Assembly (NCBI RefSeq): GCF_037126465.1
Contig: NW_026999318.1
Coordinates: 2,700,447 to 2,764,446, forward strand
Source: Ornithodoros turicata
Taxonomy: Eukaryota > Arthropoda > Arachnida > Ixodida > Argasidae
Reading direction: 5' to 3'
Length of the DNA: 64,000 bases
In this document: one piece after another, positions 33,130-44,047 of the stretch
How the letters are laid out: each line of letters opens with the position of its first letter
How positions within the stretch are numbered: the stretch's first letter is position 1
Translations under genes and position numbers: made by a program
Notes under the pieces: generated by a model
What the model saw: the letters and a program-made list of their open reading frames with translations, nothing else
Told to the model about the DNA's origin: nothing
Databases searched by the model: none

Positions 33130-33250
33130 GAAAGGAACGAACCTCCGTTCCGCTTCGTCGTCGTCGTCTCCACGTCTAACACGCCTCTCCAGTGACTTCC
33201 AAGGGCGCGGATGTACCCTAGGAATAGGTTTATGGGCAGGAGAACATTAG

Positions 33251-35590
33251 TCACTGTTATTATACAGGCATAGCTCTCTGTCCAGTATGATCACCGCAGA
33301 GCACATTTACAGGAACTCACAGGCATAAAATTTGCATAATAAAGATGTAATAGCCTCAAGCAGCTATTATATATAATAACTGGGACATGGAACTCCAATA
33401 GCAGATGGTCTGGCAGTACAACACAGGTTATCTTGCCATCACTATATTTTTCCCAAAATGCTGAAAATAAATCGATAGAATTACTGCAATGAACTGCTCA
33501 ATTTTTCACCTCAGATATATTTTTAGCACGCTGTCTTTCATGTTTCAAAATACACATGCATCGAACCTGCAGAAGCTTGTGTGTGTAAGTAGAGTCACAC
33601 ATCTCATGTGCAACAGGCAGGTCTAAGTTGTATTGAGATATGTCAATTCCTTACGCGTACTCGCCACCTGTCGATTCCTTTCCTTTTTACCTGCCTCTTT
33701 TTTTTCCGTAATAAACATATTCCCCCCTCCTTTAAAGGGAACAAAAAAAACTTTCTGTTAGTAACAACTTCACGCTATGTACCACATTTATAAAAGGAAT
33801 TGGTCCCGTACCTGACGGACAACTGTCATCATCATTGCCAGATGTCTTCCTCTCCTGTTCCGTCCACTTCCATGAAGTCATCACCCTAACATTGTTAAAA
33901 AAAAGCCATATAAATGCGATAACTGAGATACTACCACTACGAGCATACAGCAAATCACAACCACATAAATAAAATACACAATTGCACCGAGCTGTGCACA
34001 TTTTTCACACTCACAAAAAAAATACATAACAGAGTGGCCTGTCTCTAATAACACTTCAACAAGTTTGTGTAACTCTGTTTTGAAACTGGACACAGGAAGG
34101 CCATTTCCAATCAGCTGAAAAAATTTGTTCGGAAGAGGAACGGTTTCTGCCGATTTCTGTAGTTGGTCCGTAGCAGTGGAACCTTGTAAGCTGGTACAGT
34201 GATGGATTTCATACCGTAATGGCAAGTGTTTGGGATGGCACTAAAAGATCCTGAATTTGCAAGGCAATTTTGTGTAAAGGTCTGATCTCCAAGCGAACAC
34301 TTTGTCTACTGTATTTTGCATGTCTTGAAGGAGCTGAGGGGCTGGATGGATGGATTATAGTGGCACCCCTGGTGGGCCTCTTGGCAACGAGGGTCCAGCA
34401 CATTGCACCTGTAGACATGGTTGTCGTACACCAGGCTTTATTTATTTATTTTTATTTTTTTGTGCACTGCAATTTTATCGTAGTTGCCCTCTGTGGTGTT
34501 TCCCCAGATTAGACAACAATAGTACAGCTTGGGGTAAACTAAGGATTTCAACTGCGTTCGTTTAGAATCCAGAGTTCTTTACTATGTGCAGTATGCTGCA
34601 TATAATAAGGAAAACAAATAGAAGAAAACTTGTAGCTGATCCCTGCCTTGTATTTCCAACGTTTGGTTCCACATCATGTCCAAGGAAGTCATGAACTACA
34701 TTGGTGCACACTGATGTGACAATTATAATGTTACACCTAGATGCGGAATACACAGCTTCATTTTACGTACTGTGGATGTTGCTTACTGCATTGGCATGGC
34801 TGCATTCAACAACACTCGGAATTGTACAGTAATCTTTTGAGTTAGTGCGTAAACTTCAATTTTCTTTAATCCGTATTTTTCTTTGTTGCGTAAATGGTCT
34901 CCTAACATCTGCATGCCACAACGTAATTCTCACAAGGAGAGTAATCACTGCATAAATTATACAGAAGACACTAACCTCGTCACGTCCAGATGCAACAGTC
35001 TTGGAAGATAGATTCAAGGAAAGCACTGCGGACTGCTGTAGGCGGAGGTTCTTTGTACTCAAACTGAGGGGTCCGTCTCATATTCTGCGTTCTTCAAATA
35101 CGATTGGCAAAATCCGCTGCCAACCATACCAGCCGCAGCGGTTGAACGCGCAGTATCGTACGGAACTGAATGCCCGCCGAGAAATCTCGCTTTGACGCCA
35201 CAACCGAGGCATATCAAATGAAGCCTGTGTACCTCGATAAATTGGTCGTTGTTCCAAAAGATATAAATAAAGAAAACTTGGAAATACACACACTACGCTA
35301 ACGCTGTGAAATAGCGCGCTGGATCCCGAAAGTCGTTGTAGCTCGTAGCCTCGTAGCTCCTCTTTCCACGGAAGTCGCTAATTGGATTATCATAGTTATA
35401 AAACAGGTCGTAGATCTCGAAGTATATACATACTTTTTATTTCCAGACATTGTGACAACAGTATATCGGCGTAAAAATGTTGGTTCTTACTGAAAGTTGT
35501 TGTTGTAGTGCTCGATCACGTGACGGCATTCTGCGCGCTGATTGCATGGGCGATTGACGTCATCCCGGTGGGATGACCAGATGAGTTTTC
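33251..35590. other. No gene recognised
   Basis: Frames are short and show no family motif. The sequence is moderately AT-rich. The small word GGCTGGATGGATGGATTATAG near 34340 and a T/A tract near 34440 look like simple repeats. The 5' boundary of the Tx1/L1-like LINE must lie near 33250, but its target duplication was not found. Confidence 0.4.
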
Positions 35591-35598
35591 TATATATG
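35591..35598 (+). promoter_or_regulatory. TATA box before the hypothetical gene at 35651
   Basis: TATATATG lies 60 bases before the ATG at 35651, so transcription would start around 35620. No clear TCAGT initiator was seen. Confidence 0.35.
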
Positions 35599-35650
35599 CG
35601 TACGTTTTCTTGGTTTGACGCTAGGTGTGCCAGCGTCGGCGTGAACCGCG

Positions 35651-36265
35651 ATGTTCAAAATTCGAGTTTACGAAAACTACGAGGTGTTGAGGCATGCATT
35701 TTCGTATGTGAAGTTGCTTTTGTGTATTCTATCGGTAGCCACTGCGGAAAAGGCTCTCCAGCTTCTGGTCAGAGACCCTTTAAGTCTTCAGGAGAGTCTG
35801 GCTCTGGCTCGTAAACGGTGTGTTTGTGACGGTCCCACAAATAAAAATCTAGCGGTGTCAGTTCAGGTGAGCGTACAGGCTATACAAGAGGACCAAAGAT
35901 CCGACAAAACGTTCCGGATCTTCGTTAACACAAAGGAAGATACGGTTAGCGTCGGCCGCCTCAAAACCGCTTTCCTCGAGGACATCGCCGTCTCATCGGT
36001 TCCCCTTCCGAACTGCACCGGTATGTGCCCGCCACCTTCGACGTCGCTGCCCGTGACAGGTTCAGCAACAGCAAAGTGTTCAGCAACACCAAAGCACGTC
36101 ACATGGTCCGACTGCTTCTCGGAGCGGGGGGAGGGGGGGGGGGGGGGGCTTGTAGCGCCTCGCGGCGGACGACGAAGCGGTCGCGCCTCCCGCATCACAC
36201 AGCGCGAGCGTGAAATTCTTGGGTCGTTCCGATCTCAGATGTCGGGCCTCACGGTCGAGCAATAA
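35651..36265 (+). CDS. Hypothetical protein, 204 aa, intronless
   Basis: The frame opens MFKIRVYENYEVLRHAFSYV and runs 204 residues. An early hydrophobic stretch (FSYVKLLLCILSVATA, residues 16-31) could be a signal or membrane segment. A middle part is AVSVQVSVQAIQEDQRSDKT, with VNTKEDTVSVGRL after it. A Gly-rich poly-G tract is at 36121-36149, and the basic end is SRITQREREILGSFRSQMSG. The stop overlaps AATAAA (36261-36266), which then serves as a poly(A) signal. I recognise no family. It may be a real short gene, a first exon, or a retrocopy; length variation in poly-G makes the C-terminal frame uncertain. Confidence 0.45.
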   Translation: MFKIRVYENYEVLRHAFSYVKLLLCILSVATAEKALQLLVRDPLSLQESLALARKRCVCDGPTNKNLAVSVQVSVQAIQEDQRSDKTFRIFVNTKEDTVSVGRLKTAFLEDIAVSSVPLPNCTGMCPPPSTSLPVTGSATAKCSATPKHVTWSDCFSERGEGGGGGLVAPRGGRRSGRASRITQREREILGSFRSQMSGLTVEQ

Positions 36266-36289
36266 ACAGCCTCCTGCTCCTGCCATTTT

Positions 36290-36333
36290 TGTGAGTGATT
36301 GAGGTTTTTTCTGGCGCATGAGCGACTAGGGCT
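36290..36333 (-). mobile_element. 44-bp LINE micro-insertion with target duplication
   Basis: The minus strand reads TAGTCGCTCATGCGCCAGAA then AAAACCTCAATCACTCAC, the extreme 3' end of I-clade LINE copy B (42267-42303). It is flanked by TCCTGCCATTTT on both sides (36278-36289 and 36334-36345). It is thus a real but extremely 5'-truncated retrotransposition event, just after the poly(A) signal of the hypothetical gene. Confidence 0.85.
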
Positions 36334-36446
36334 TCCTGCCATTTTGGGAACCCCTGACTCATTTGCCTCATTCCCACAGATGCGTGGGTGACAGCAACGC
36401 TCGTCGTCTTCAGCAACAACTGCACAAGTGCTCTGTAAAAATGTAT

Positions 36447-36560
36447 ATATACAGGGTGTCTTTTTTTATATAGATTTTTCATAAAAATATAGACATCCTA
36501 TACAGGCTATAGAGATCCTGTTTTTACTTCTATCACATCTGGGTCGGCGGACGTTCTTGG
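36447..36560. repeat. MITE-like end, second copy of the 2113 family
   Basis: It begins TATACAGGGTGTCTTTTTTT, as at 2113, and holds TCCTGTTTTTACTTCTATCA further in. Only one outer end is visible. Confidence 0.4.
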
Positions 36561-36978
36561 ACATCTGTTGCTCCACCGTCGAATGACTAATTACGTAAAA
36601 ATCGTTAATTAGCTTTTTAATCATAGAAGCTACGAAGTTTTTCCAAGGAGAACATCTGTTCCTTTCAGTCACCTGATATCGTAGCCATTTTCAGAACAAA
36701 AATCCGTTTGGTAGAACGCCCGCCAAAAATTCGTGAATGAACACCATTTTTGCTTTATTTTGTTCATTGCGTATCTTCGGAGACCCGTCTTTCCTTCACC
36801 CCCAATGTGAGACGGTGAAAGAGTAGACTCATTGCTATCATTAACAGCGGGGATGCCTGTGACCTGTTGCAGGTCGGGTATTTCCAGCCAATAGCGGGCT
36901 TTAGGTGAAACCTGTTACGCTTGTTTAACGTATTTTTTTTTCTTCTTCTTGTGACGACCCAACCCCACCCCCTGGGGC

Positions 36979-37062
36979 GACCGTCTGCGGTTGAGGTGGC
37001 ATTGGTTGACACAATACTCCCTCTACACCGCACTGATGAGCCCCAACAAGGGCGAAACGGTC
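36979..37062 (+). ncRNA. Hammerhead self-cleaving ribozyme
   Basis: All conserved core elements are in order. Stem III 5' strand GACCG (36979-36983) is followed by the cleavage triplet GTC, with the cut expected after C36985. Stem I opens TGCGGT (36986-36991) and continues GAGG, pairing with CCTC and then ACCGCA (37027-37032). Then come CTGATGA (37033-37039), stem II GCCC-CAACAA-GGGC (37040-37053), GAAA (37054-37057) and stem III 3' strand CGGTC (37058-37062), exactly complementary to GACCG. This is the stem-III-open (type III) arrangement. Hammerheads occur in animal retroelements such as Penelope-like elements and in satellites, where they process transcripts. No retroelement ORF is recognised next to it. 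Activity is inferred from structure only. Confidence 0.85.
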
Positions 37063-37097
37063 AACAGCAGCCAAAGACAAACACCGAACAATGGGTG

Positions 37098-37137
37098 GTT
37101 TGCAACTTCCTGTCAAAATGACGTAAGGGAAGTTGCA
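37098..37137. repeat. Hairpin, 11-bp arms, next to the ribozyme
   Basis: TTGCAACTTCC at about 37099 pairs with GGAAGTTGCAA ending near 37137 across about 16 bases. It lies 37 bases after the ribozyme, so both may be parts of one element. Confidence 0.65.
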
Positions 37138-37980
37138 ATGTCACGTGGATTTACGCTTCCGGTCCGAAGTTCTGCTGGAGTCTTATAGAGTAAGTGCGAT
37201 TTTCAACCTAAAAATAAGCTAATGTTCCGGGCGTAAATGCACTAATTCTGCGGAAAAGGGACATATAATGTATCGCATACCCTTGGATCCTGCGCCTTTG
37301 GAAAAATGTTGTCAACGTAAACGAAAATTGAACTAAGGGGTGTAGGCACTTGTCACCAAACGCCGTGCTGTGTACTTATCACGTTGAATTGTGCGTGGCT
37401 GTGATAAGATTATCAACTCATAATGTGAATAGAATATTACTAAAGCCACAGCTTCTTCCCAGACTAAAAGAAAACGACTACATGCGTACTATCGTCAGAG
37501 TGCCGAAGATTGCAGCGTAAAATACTGCCTGCACATTTTGTTGTGCCATATCTGAAATGCTGTTTGTTATCTTTGTTATTTGAAGCGTCAAATTGACCGC
37601 ATTGTAACAGAACATTTCCCGCAGCAAAAGATTGCGATTTTGAAGCGCACGCCGAACGAAACCGAAACATGCACGATGTGTCACGAAATATTATCTTTGT
37701 CGCAAGAAAAGTACGTGCGAAGTATTTGTTACAGTACCTTACTTCTTTGAGGTCCCAGGAAAACTCATCTTGGTTGTCTTTTAATCCAGATGGTATAAGT
37801 TTTGCTTTGCTCCAATTGAGCGCAATTTCGGACCGGAAGTTCGAAGACCCAGCATGCGTAGCGCCACTTCTCAACTTGAAAACCACCCATACACATAGCA
37901 AAAATGCACCGCAAAGAATCCGACGGCCGGCGGGTTGAGGACGACCGCGCGCGCACCAGGACATCTCTAGCCCCAGCTTT
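37138..37980. other. No gene recognised
   Basis: The 192-residue minus-strand frame at 37464-38042 shows no family motif, and it crosses the MITE end at 37981, so it is probably chance. No RNA gene or repeat was seen. Confidence 0.35.
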
Positions 37981-38055
37981 CCAAGCAACACAATGTACTG
38001 AAAGTCGAGTGCACTAGGGCTGGACGGCATGTATCTTATCAATGTTCTTTACATC
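37981..38055 (+). repeat. Incomplete second copy of the CCAAGCAGCAC MITE
   Basis: It starts CCAAGCAACACAATGTACTG and continues AAAGTCGAGTGC, TAGGGCTGGACGG and CTTATCAATG, the same order as 3905-3945 and the inner part of the 3904-4080 element. The opposite end was not found, so the copy is truncated or diverged. Confidence 0.65.
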
Positions 38056-39447
38056 ACCAGAATTCAGGGACACCTCCTTTGATGCAGGTTCTGCCTGGTA
38101 GCAGAAGAACATGTAGGAAAGCCAACTTGAAAGAAAAGTATGAGATGAGGAAGAATGAAGATGGAAAGAGGCGTGGGCAGACGAGAAAGGGAACGTGAGA
38201 TATCGCGCCCGGAGCCTGGCTATCAGAACTTCAGCAGCAATTTCCTAACGCAGAATGAAAACGTGATAATCAGTTCTGATAACTTTTGCCAATCCTTTCT
38301 TTGCTGTACTGCGGCTCATAATTCTGGGCTGCTACTCGTAGCGTGTGGAACGGGATGACCGGCACTCGTAAGGCTGGTCAATATACATTCTCTCTGTGGG
38401 AAATGGATGCCGTCGACGATTAGAAACGTGCGTCCTGGGGCGACTTCTAAGGGGCTGTGCCTGTGTATGTGTGACAGAGTCGGAAGAAAACCTCAGAAAT
38501 TACCCTACATTATGATGAAAAAAAAAATACTCCACAGGCTACTAAGACGAATTCAGTAACTGCACTTCACTTTGGTACTTGTACCTTGTTACTCCGTTAT
38601 CACTGTATCAAACACTTCAATTTGTTCTCGGCCTTATCATGAGGACCTTTCAATGCTTAATTCCAAATTTTGCGTGTTACAGTCTATTCCCGACACCATC
38701 AAGAAGGCTTGTCGGCTACCAACGCCCTCCCCTAAAAATGAAAATAAACAAACAAACAAGCGGAAGAGTGCTTATTTTCAGAACATCTATATAGGTGGCA
38801 GCAGAGTTACGTTCGACACAAAAAGTGATTGGTAAACCAACAGCTCCTAGATAGCGTCGGGCTGCGCGCTTAAGTCACCTATGGAGGCCTTTCCTATACT
38901 TTACGATCTGCTTCGAGCTTTCTTCTCGTTCGCGCTTTCATTTACTTTATAGCAGCATCCACAATAGTAACAGCGGGCCTTCCTGTGTGACGTAGGGCGC
39001 GGGCCTTCTCCTTATCTTGGAGGTGTTGGGTAAACTATGCTCAAATAAGTACGAGAAACCGAGAAAACCGATTAAAATGCATGGGCAGCCTTGTGAGTGC
39101 GCACGAGAGCACATTGTTAATGGTGAACAAATACAATTTAAAAAGAGAAAGAAGAATTTCGACCCCACGCGCCTTGCTGTTGTAACGATGGCGGTTAAAG
39201 GTGCTCTGTCTGCTGTTGTTCTGAAATGTTAACACCTTGGCATTCTGCAGAGGGGAGTGGGGTGGATATACGTTTATTTCGGAAAGGTCAGCCTGACCGA
39301 AGGTCGGCTTGCTATTCCTAAAACAAAAATATAGCACAAAGATGGAGCAAAACCGAATATATAAGATAACGAAGGCGGGTGAAGTGTCGATGACATGAAA
39401 GGTCAACTCATAATTTATTCGTGAGGGGACTTCTTATAACGATGTAC
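38056..39447. other. No gene recognised
   Basis: Only short frames without motifs. A-rich simple runs lie at 38515-38530 and 38735-38760. Confidence 0.35.
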
Positions 39448-39966
39448 AGTCGACCCCATAGCCATTTATAGGGAGAGTTCGGCCATTCTTTGATCTTTTG
39501 CCGCCTCATGGGAGGAGCTTATTTTGACGTCAGAGTTGTCCTTGAGCCGCCCAAAAAGCATGAATCGGAGCGGAATCCGCTTATCAGCCATCTAGTCCGC
39601 GGCATATTGATGTTGTCCGCCAGCTGGTCGACACTTTCGTGGCCGTGTTGAATGTAATCTACAGGAATAACCGGCTTATGACCCACTGGTGCCAGTGAGG
39701 AGGGGGGCTTTGTTGCCGAACAGAAACAGTTCAAGGATGAAAGGCTTTAGAAGCAAGAAGTACGCACGTGTCTTCATCAGTTCTTTCATGTTCTCTCTTT
39801 GAGTTGTAAACAACGATCAGCATCAATATGGCGTCTGCGTCCGGTTGACGACTGGATAACAATAGAGCACGACGAGGGAGGTCGTTCAGCCGTGACGTCG
39901 CATGACGCGCTTTAAGTTAGGCTCCTCCCAATGGCCAAACTCTCTCTATAAACGGCTCTGGTCGAC
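39448..39966. mobile_element. MITE candidate, about 520 bp, imperfect inverted ends
   Basis: The left end reads GTCGACCCCATAGCCATTTA, then TAGGGAGAGTTCGGCCATT. The right end in reverse complement reads GTCGACCAGAGCCGTTTATA, then GAGAGAGTTTGGCCATT, and both are followed by GGGAGGAGC. No target duplication was settled and no ORF belongs to it. Confidence 0.6.
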
Positions 39967-40329
39967 CCGCGTTTGCGGCGCCACTTTCCCGACGCCGGGA
40001 GTGTTAGAGGTGAGTGTGGGTAAGCAAACTTGGACCCGCACCCGCACAGTACCCGCGCGTCTGTGACCCGCATCCGCAAGAATTTAATCTGGGCGACCCG
40101 CAGTGCTGTCTGTATACCCGCATTGGGACCCGCAGGGGGAAGTGTTCCTCGTCCACTTTACCGCTGTTTCTGTTTTAAAACAATGGAAATTCTGAGTGTT
40201 GGCTACGTGTCTCGGACGCCTTCAATTGTATGCCAATAAAACTGCAGTTCAACAGAGGGCCATATATGTCTGCATTAATAATCGAACTCGCCCGCCAGCA
40301 CTAGCCTGCTGCAGTCTGGGACATGAATT

Positions 40330-42303
40330 TATACGGCCAACGGCATAGGGCACTGGAACTGTACAGTCCCGCCTGTTCACACAAGAGAATGGAGTCCCGC
40401 AGGGGTCTGTTTTAAGCGTAACACTCTTTATTGTAAAGATGAACTCTGTCGTCCATGCAATTCCACCGTCTGTCACGTACTCCGTATATGTGGATGACAT
40501 TCAAATATCCTGTTCTTCCACAAGCATTTCTAGGTGTGAGAGACAGCTCCAGCTCACCATAAACAAACTTTCACACTGGTCCACCAAAAACGGTTTCAAG
40601 TTTTCCCCTGAGAAAACTGTTTGTGTTCCATTTTCAAGAGTGAGGGGTACATTTCCTGAGCCCACACTCAGAATGAATGGCCAGGATATTACTGTCATGC
40701 CTGGCACAAATTCCGGTGTCATTTTTGTCCAAAAGCTCAATTTCGTGTCTCACATAAAAAATCTCAGAGTCAAGTCAATGAAGGCCTTAAATATACTCAA
40801 AATCTTGTCGCACAGATCTTGGGGTGCAGACCGGGAAGTCCTGCGTCGTATTTATATTTCCGTCATTCGCTCAAAGCTTGACTACGGGTCTTTGGTTTAT
40901 GGCTCTGCACGGAGGTCTGCTCTGGCGGTTTTAGACCCAGTTCACCACCAGGGTCTCCGTCTGGTGTTGGGAGCTTTTCGAACATCTCCAGTTCAAAGCT
41001 TGTATGCAGAGTGCAATGAATGGTCGCTCGAAAAACGGAGATTTTACCTTGCCTCAACATATGCAACGAAGGTGAGATCTTACCCGCAGCACCCTGCCCT
41101 AGCCTGTGCCACAGAAACCCGTTTCCAGCAGCTGTTTTTGAACACACCTTCTGTCATCCCTCCTTTTAGTATGCGACTGTCCCTGGAAATGGAAGCTTAC
41201 GACTTCACTGACCAGGGCAGGGTGACTCTAGTAGCAAGTGGTGGGAGGCTTCCCCATGGCAACCACCACCAACACACAACACATCGTTATTAAAATATAA
41301 AAAGCAAGAAACTTCTACAGTTGTGCTCCAGCAGGAGTTCTTATCATTAAAGGACAGTTTTGGGGACCATGTCGCCCTTTACACGGATGGCTCTAAAACG
41401 GGCTCAAAGGTTTCATGTGCAATGGTCACAGGCACGTCTGCTGTGTCTCGCCGTCTGCCAAATACTTTTTCCATTTTCAGTGCAGAGGTATACGCTGTGA
41501 TCCTTGCTTTTAATCATGTGTTACACTCTCACATTGATACGTCAGTCGTGTACACCGATTCCCTGAGCTGTCTACAAGCTATATGTAGCTTACGGAAACA
41601 AAAGAATCCGTTTGTGCAATTTATTCAGCCAAATTACAAACAAAGGTTTCTCTCTAACACTCTGCTGGGTGCCAAGTCACGTAGGTATACGTGGCAACGA
41701 GCAAGCCGACAAGGCCGCTGTCGAGGCATTGTCCGGCGACCTCGCATTTACAGAAGCGGCAGCTGAAGACTTGCGTTCAGTCATACGAAAGACGATTAAT
41801 GAGAAATGGCAAAAACAATGGAACACACAGAACACTAATAAACTCCATCTAATCAAACATGACATAGGCAAGCCCACACATGCTTTCAGTAACCGGCTTC
41901 ACGAAATTCTGTCAGCTCGGTTACGTATTGTCCACACCTACCTGACACACGGATTCCTTTTACGGGAGGAGGATCCACCCCAGTGTGTGCCTTGCAGGGA
42001 ACCGCTTTCTGTTCTGCGTATTCTGATAATACGCCCACTGCACGAAGCTCACCGTCGCCACCACTTTCCCGTCTTTTACAAATATAACATTCACTTCCGT
42101 CACGCACTTTTGCTGGGTGATGAGCCCCTGGTTACTTTTAATTGTGTATACAATTTTTTAAACGATGTTGGTTGCATCAAGTACCTTTAAACTAAATTTT
42201 AACTGAATTATTCCCCTTTTTATATAGATAACATTTAATCATTGTCTTGGCGCATAATAGCCGTAGTCGCTCATGCGCCAGAAAAACCTCAATCACTCAC
42301 TCA
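40330..42303 (+). mobile_element. I-clade LINE copy B, 5'-truncated
   Basis: It begins inside the reverse transcriptase (FTQENGVPQGSVLSVTLFIV from about 40378, with YVDD at about 40487) and runs through RNase H to the family 3' end. That end has the hairpin TGGCGCAT...ATGCGCCA at 42248-42280 and a CAATCACTCAC tail. The endonuclease and ORF1 are absent. Copy C coding starts at the very next bases. Confidence 0.85.
40378..42190 (+). pseudogene. I-clade LINE ORF2 (reverse transcriptase end + RNase H), copy B
   Basis: Frame 40439-41293 carries YSVYVDDIQISCSSTSISRC and, after it, SHRSWGADREVLRRIYISVI. Frame 41323-41766 carries RNase H (YTDGSKTGSKVSCAMVTG; FSAEVYAVILAFNHVL; YTDSLS). Frame 41612-42190 gives LCWVPSHVGIRGNEQADKAA and a zinc motif CVPCREPLSVLRILIIRP that has lost its last Cys/His residues. 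At least three frameshifts or stops occur. It has no start of its own. Confidence 0.84.
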
Positions 42304-43462
42304 CTTTTCGAAAGGATCGTATGGACACCTCACGTTCATCTGGGGGTGTGGCTCTGATTACTCCGCAGTCCATTCTTTCCAATTCCGTTCCACTTGTTAC
42401 AGACTTTGAGGCTGTAGCTGTACCAATATGCCTCGACAGGGTCATTACAGTGTGTTCATTGTACCTGCCCCCTTCAGTAGTAATTCACAAAAGAGACTTC
42501 GAGCATCTTTGCGATCAGCTGCCTCAACCTTTCCTTATTCTTGGGGACCTGAATGCCCACAGCCCCCTGTGGGGCAGCAGAAGGTTAGACGTCAGAGGGA
42601 AAATGCTGGAAAGGGCTTTTATGTCAAGGTCAATTTGCTTGCTCAACACGGGGCAAGCTACTTACGTCAATGCAGCGACACAAAGCTTTTCTTCTCTAGT
42701 ATCTCGCTGTGCAGTCCCTTCCTGTTTAGCAGTTTAGGCTGGGCAGTTGAACAAAATCCACGAGGGAGCGACCACTTTCCTGTCATCGTGAAATTGTGTG
42801 GTGCTACAAATACACTCACAACACGACCACCTCGATGGAAACTAGCTCAGGCTGACTGGAGTTTATTCCAAAGGGAAGCCAACCTCCAGTCTTCTTCTTT
42901 TGAACACATGTCAGTCGAAGAGGCAAACACTTCAGTTCCAAGCACAATCATAGATGACGCCAAACAATCAATTCAACAGACATTGTGTCGGCTCCCCAAG
43001 CGTCCAAAACCTTGGTGGACTGATGATTGCGCAAAGACTAGAAAGGAACAGAATCGTGCGTGGGGTACCTTTCGTAGATACCCCACATTACAGAATCTTC
43101 TTGCCTTCAAAAAAGCACGTGCCAAAGCAAGGTGGACGCGAAAGCAAGCAAAAAGGTCTTCCTGGCACAACTTTGTTTCTTCTTTAACACATGGAATCCC
43201 ATCAAAGAAAGTATGGGATAGGCTCCGGAAAATTAAAGGTGACTGCCAGAGTTTCTCCATTCCTCTCCTTCAAGTCAATGGTGTTCCATGTCAGAGTTTA
43301 GACGAAAAGGCGGACCTCCTAGGTGAACATTTTCAAAATGTTTCGAGTTCTGCACATTACAGCAGAACGTCCTTGTCTGTAAAGAACCGTGCAGAAAAGC
43401 AAGTCATTTCAACTGTGGGTGGTGAAAATTATACATACAACCAGCCGTTCACAATGGTAGAG
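42304..43462 (+). pseudogene. I-clade LINE copy C, left part of ORF2 (endonuclease to early reverse transcriptase)
   Basis: It starts in the middle of the endonuclease (FRKDRMDTSRSSGGVALITP) with LGDLNAHSPLWGSRRLDVRG and GSDHFPVIV. The linker follows (PPRWKLAQADWSLFQ; KARAKARWTRKQAKRSS; VWDRLRKIKGDCQSFS). It stops at YNQPFTMVE, where copy D begins. Copy C resumes at 51375 with TMVELQRALSS. One frameshift lies near 42730. The 12-base ACAATGGTAGAG at the break is duplicated on the far side of copy D. Confidence 0.85.
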
Positions 43463-43667
43463 CCCCCGCAGGGGGCTCCGGCTTCGGCTGGTGTTTGGTG
43501 AGTGGCGCCACCACGGACCCCAGCCCCCAGTCCCAATGTGTTATCCGTACCGTGCCGAGGGGATGTAAGGCGAAGGGTAGAAACCTTGAACGGTGGCGGT
43601 CGGGGCATTTGTCGAGCTCCGGCCGATGGGTTTTCAAAACTCCGGAACCTTCCCGTATGTATGAGTA

Positions 43668-43736
43668 TGAAGTACGGGCTCTTTAAGTACGGGCTCTCTT
43701 GAAGTACGGGCTCTGAAGTACGGGCTCTCGGAAGTA
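43668..43736 (+). repeat. Minisatellite GAAGTACGGGCTCT in LINE copy D leader
   Basis: Four to five units of 14-18 bases share AAGTACGGGCTCT in the leader of copy D. Copy A shows no such array in its leader, so it may be a copy-specific expansion or part of a variant promoter. Confidence 0.7.
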
Positions 43737-43837
43737 AGTACTCTTTGGAATACTCGTTTCAGCAAACCTCTATGGGTAAATTTTCTTCCTCTCTTGAGAT
43801 CGTGGCCGCATAGCAACCACGGACGGAAGGATCATCC

Positions 43838-44047
43838 ATGGATGATCATCATCGGATGACATCCATGGATTGCGAGGACGAGACGAGCTCTGAGCGCTCT
43901 TTTGCGAGCACGAGCTCCCAAGCTCCCCAAAAGAACAGATCTAATCTGTCGGGGAGTGGGTCACTCCCTGACATATCTGACAAGGAGCTTGCAGCTGCGC
44001 GGAAAAAACCCACAAGGCCGCGGGTTACATCCCCAACAAAAGATTGA
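43838..44047 (+). pseudogene. I-clade LINE ORF1, C-terminal remnant, copy D
   Basis: The 69-residue frame is Ser-rich with basic end (SSERSFASTSSQAPQKNRSN ... KKPTRPRVTSPTKD). It ends just before the ORF2 region, like the Ser/Gln-rich ORF1 tail of copy A. The zinc-knuckle part is deleted, so the start at 43838 may be accidental. Confidence 0.5.

Larger units (their letters stand above)
9049..33250 (-). mobile_element. Tx1/L1-like LINE, host of three nested insertions
   Basis: One minus-strand LINE can be read across 24 kb. ORF1 is 33129-31795. ORF2 starts at 31795 and is cut at 31477 by the CACTA-type element. It resumes at 20863, is cut near 20262-17255 by the foldback insertion, resumes to 15508, is cut by I-clade LINE copy A, and ends at 10087-9347. 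The 3' untranslated region ends in CCATAATAAACG plus poly(A), seen as T at 9049-9061. Each join restores the expected Tx1/L1 order: endonuclease, linker, reverse transcriptase, C-terminal Cys region. The left end is exact; the right (5') end is only an estimate. Confidence 0.82.

Noticed and set aside
37464..38042. 192-codon minus-strand frame as a gene
   Set aside because: No recognisable motif, no splice or promoter context, and it runs across a MITE end at 37981.
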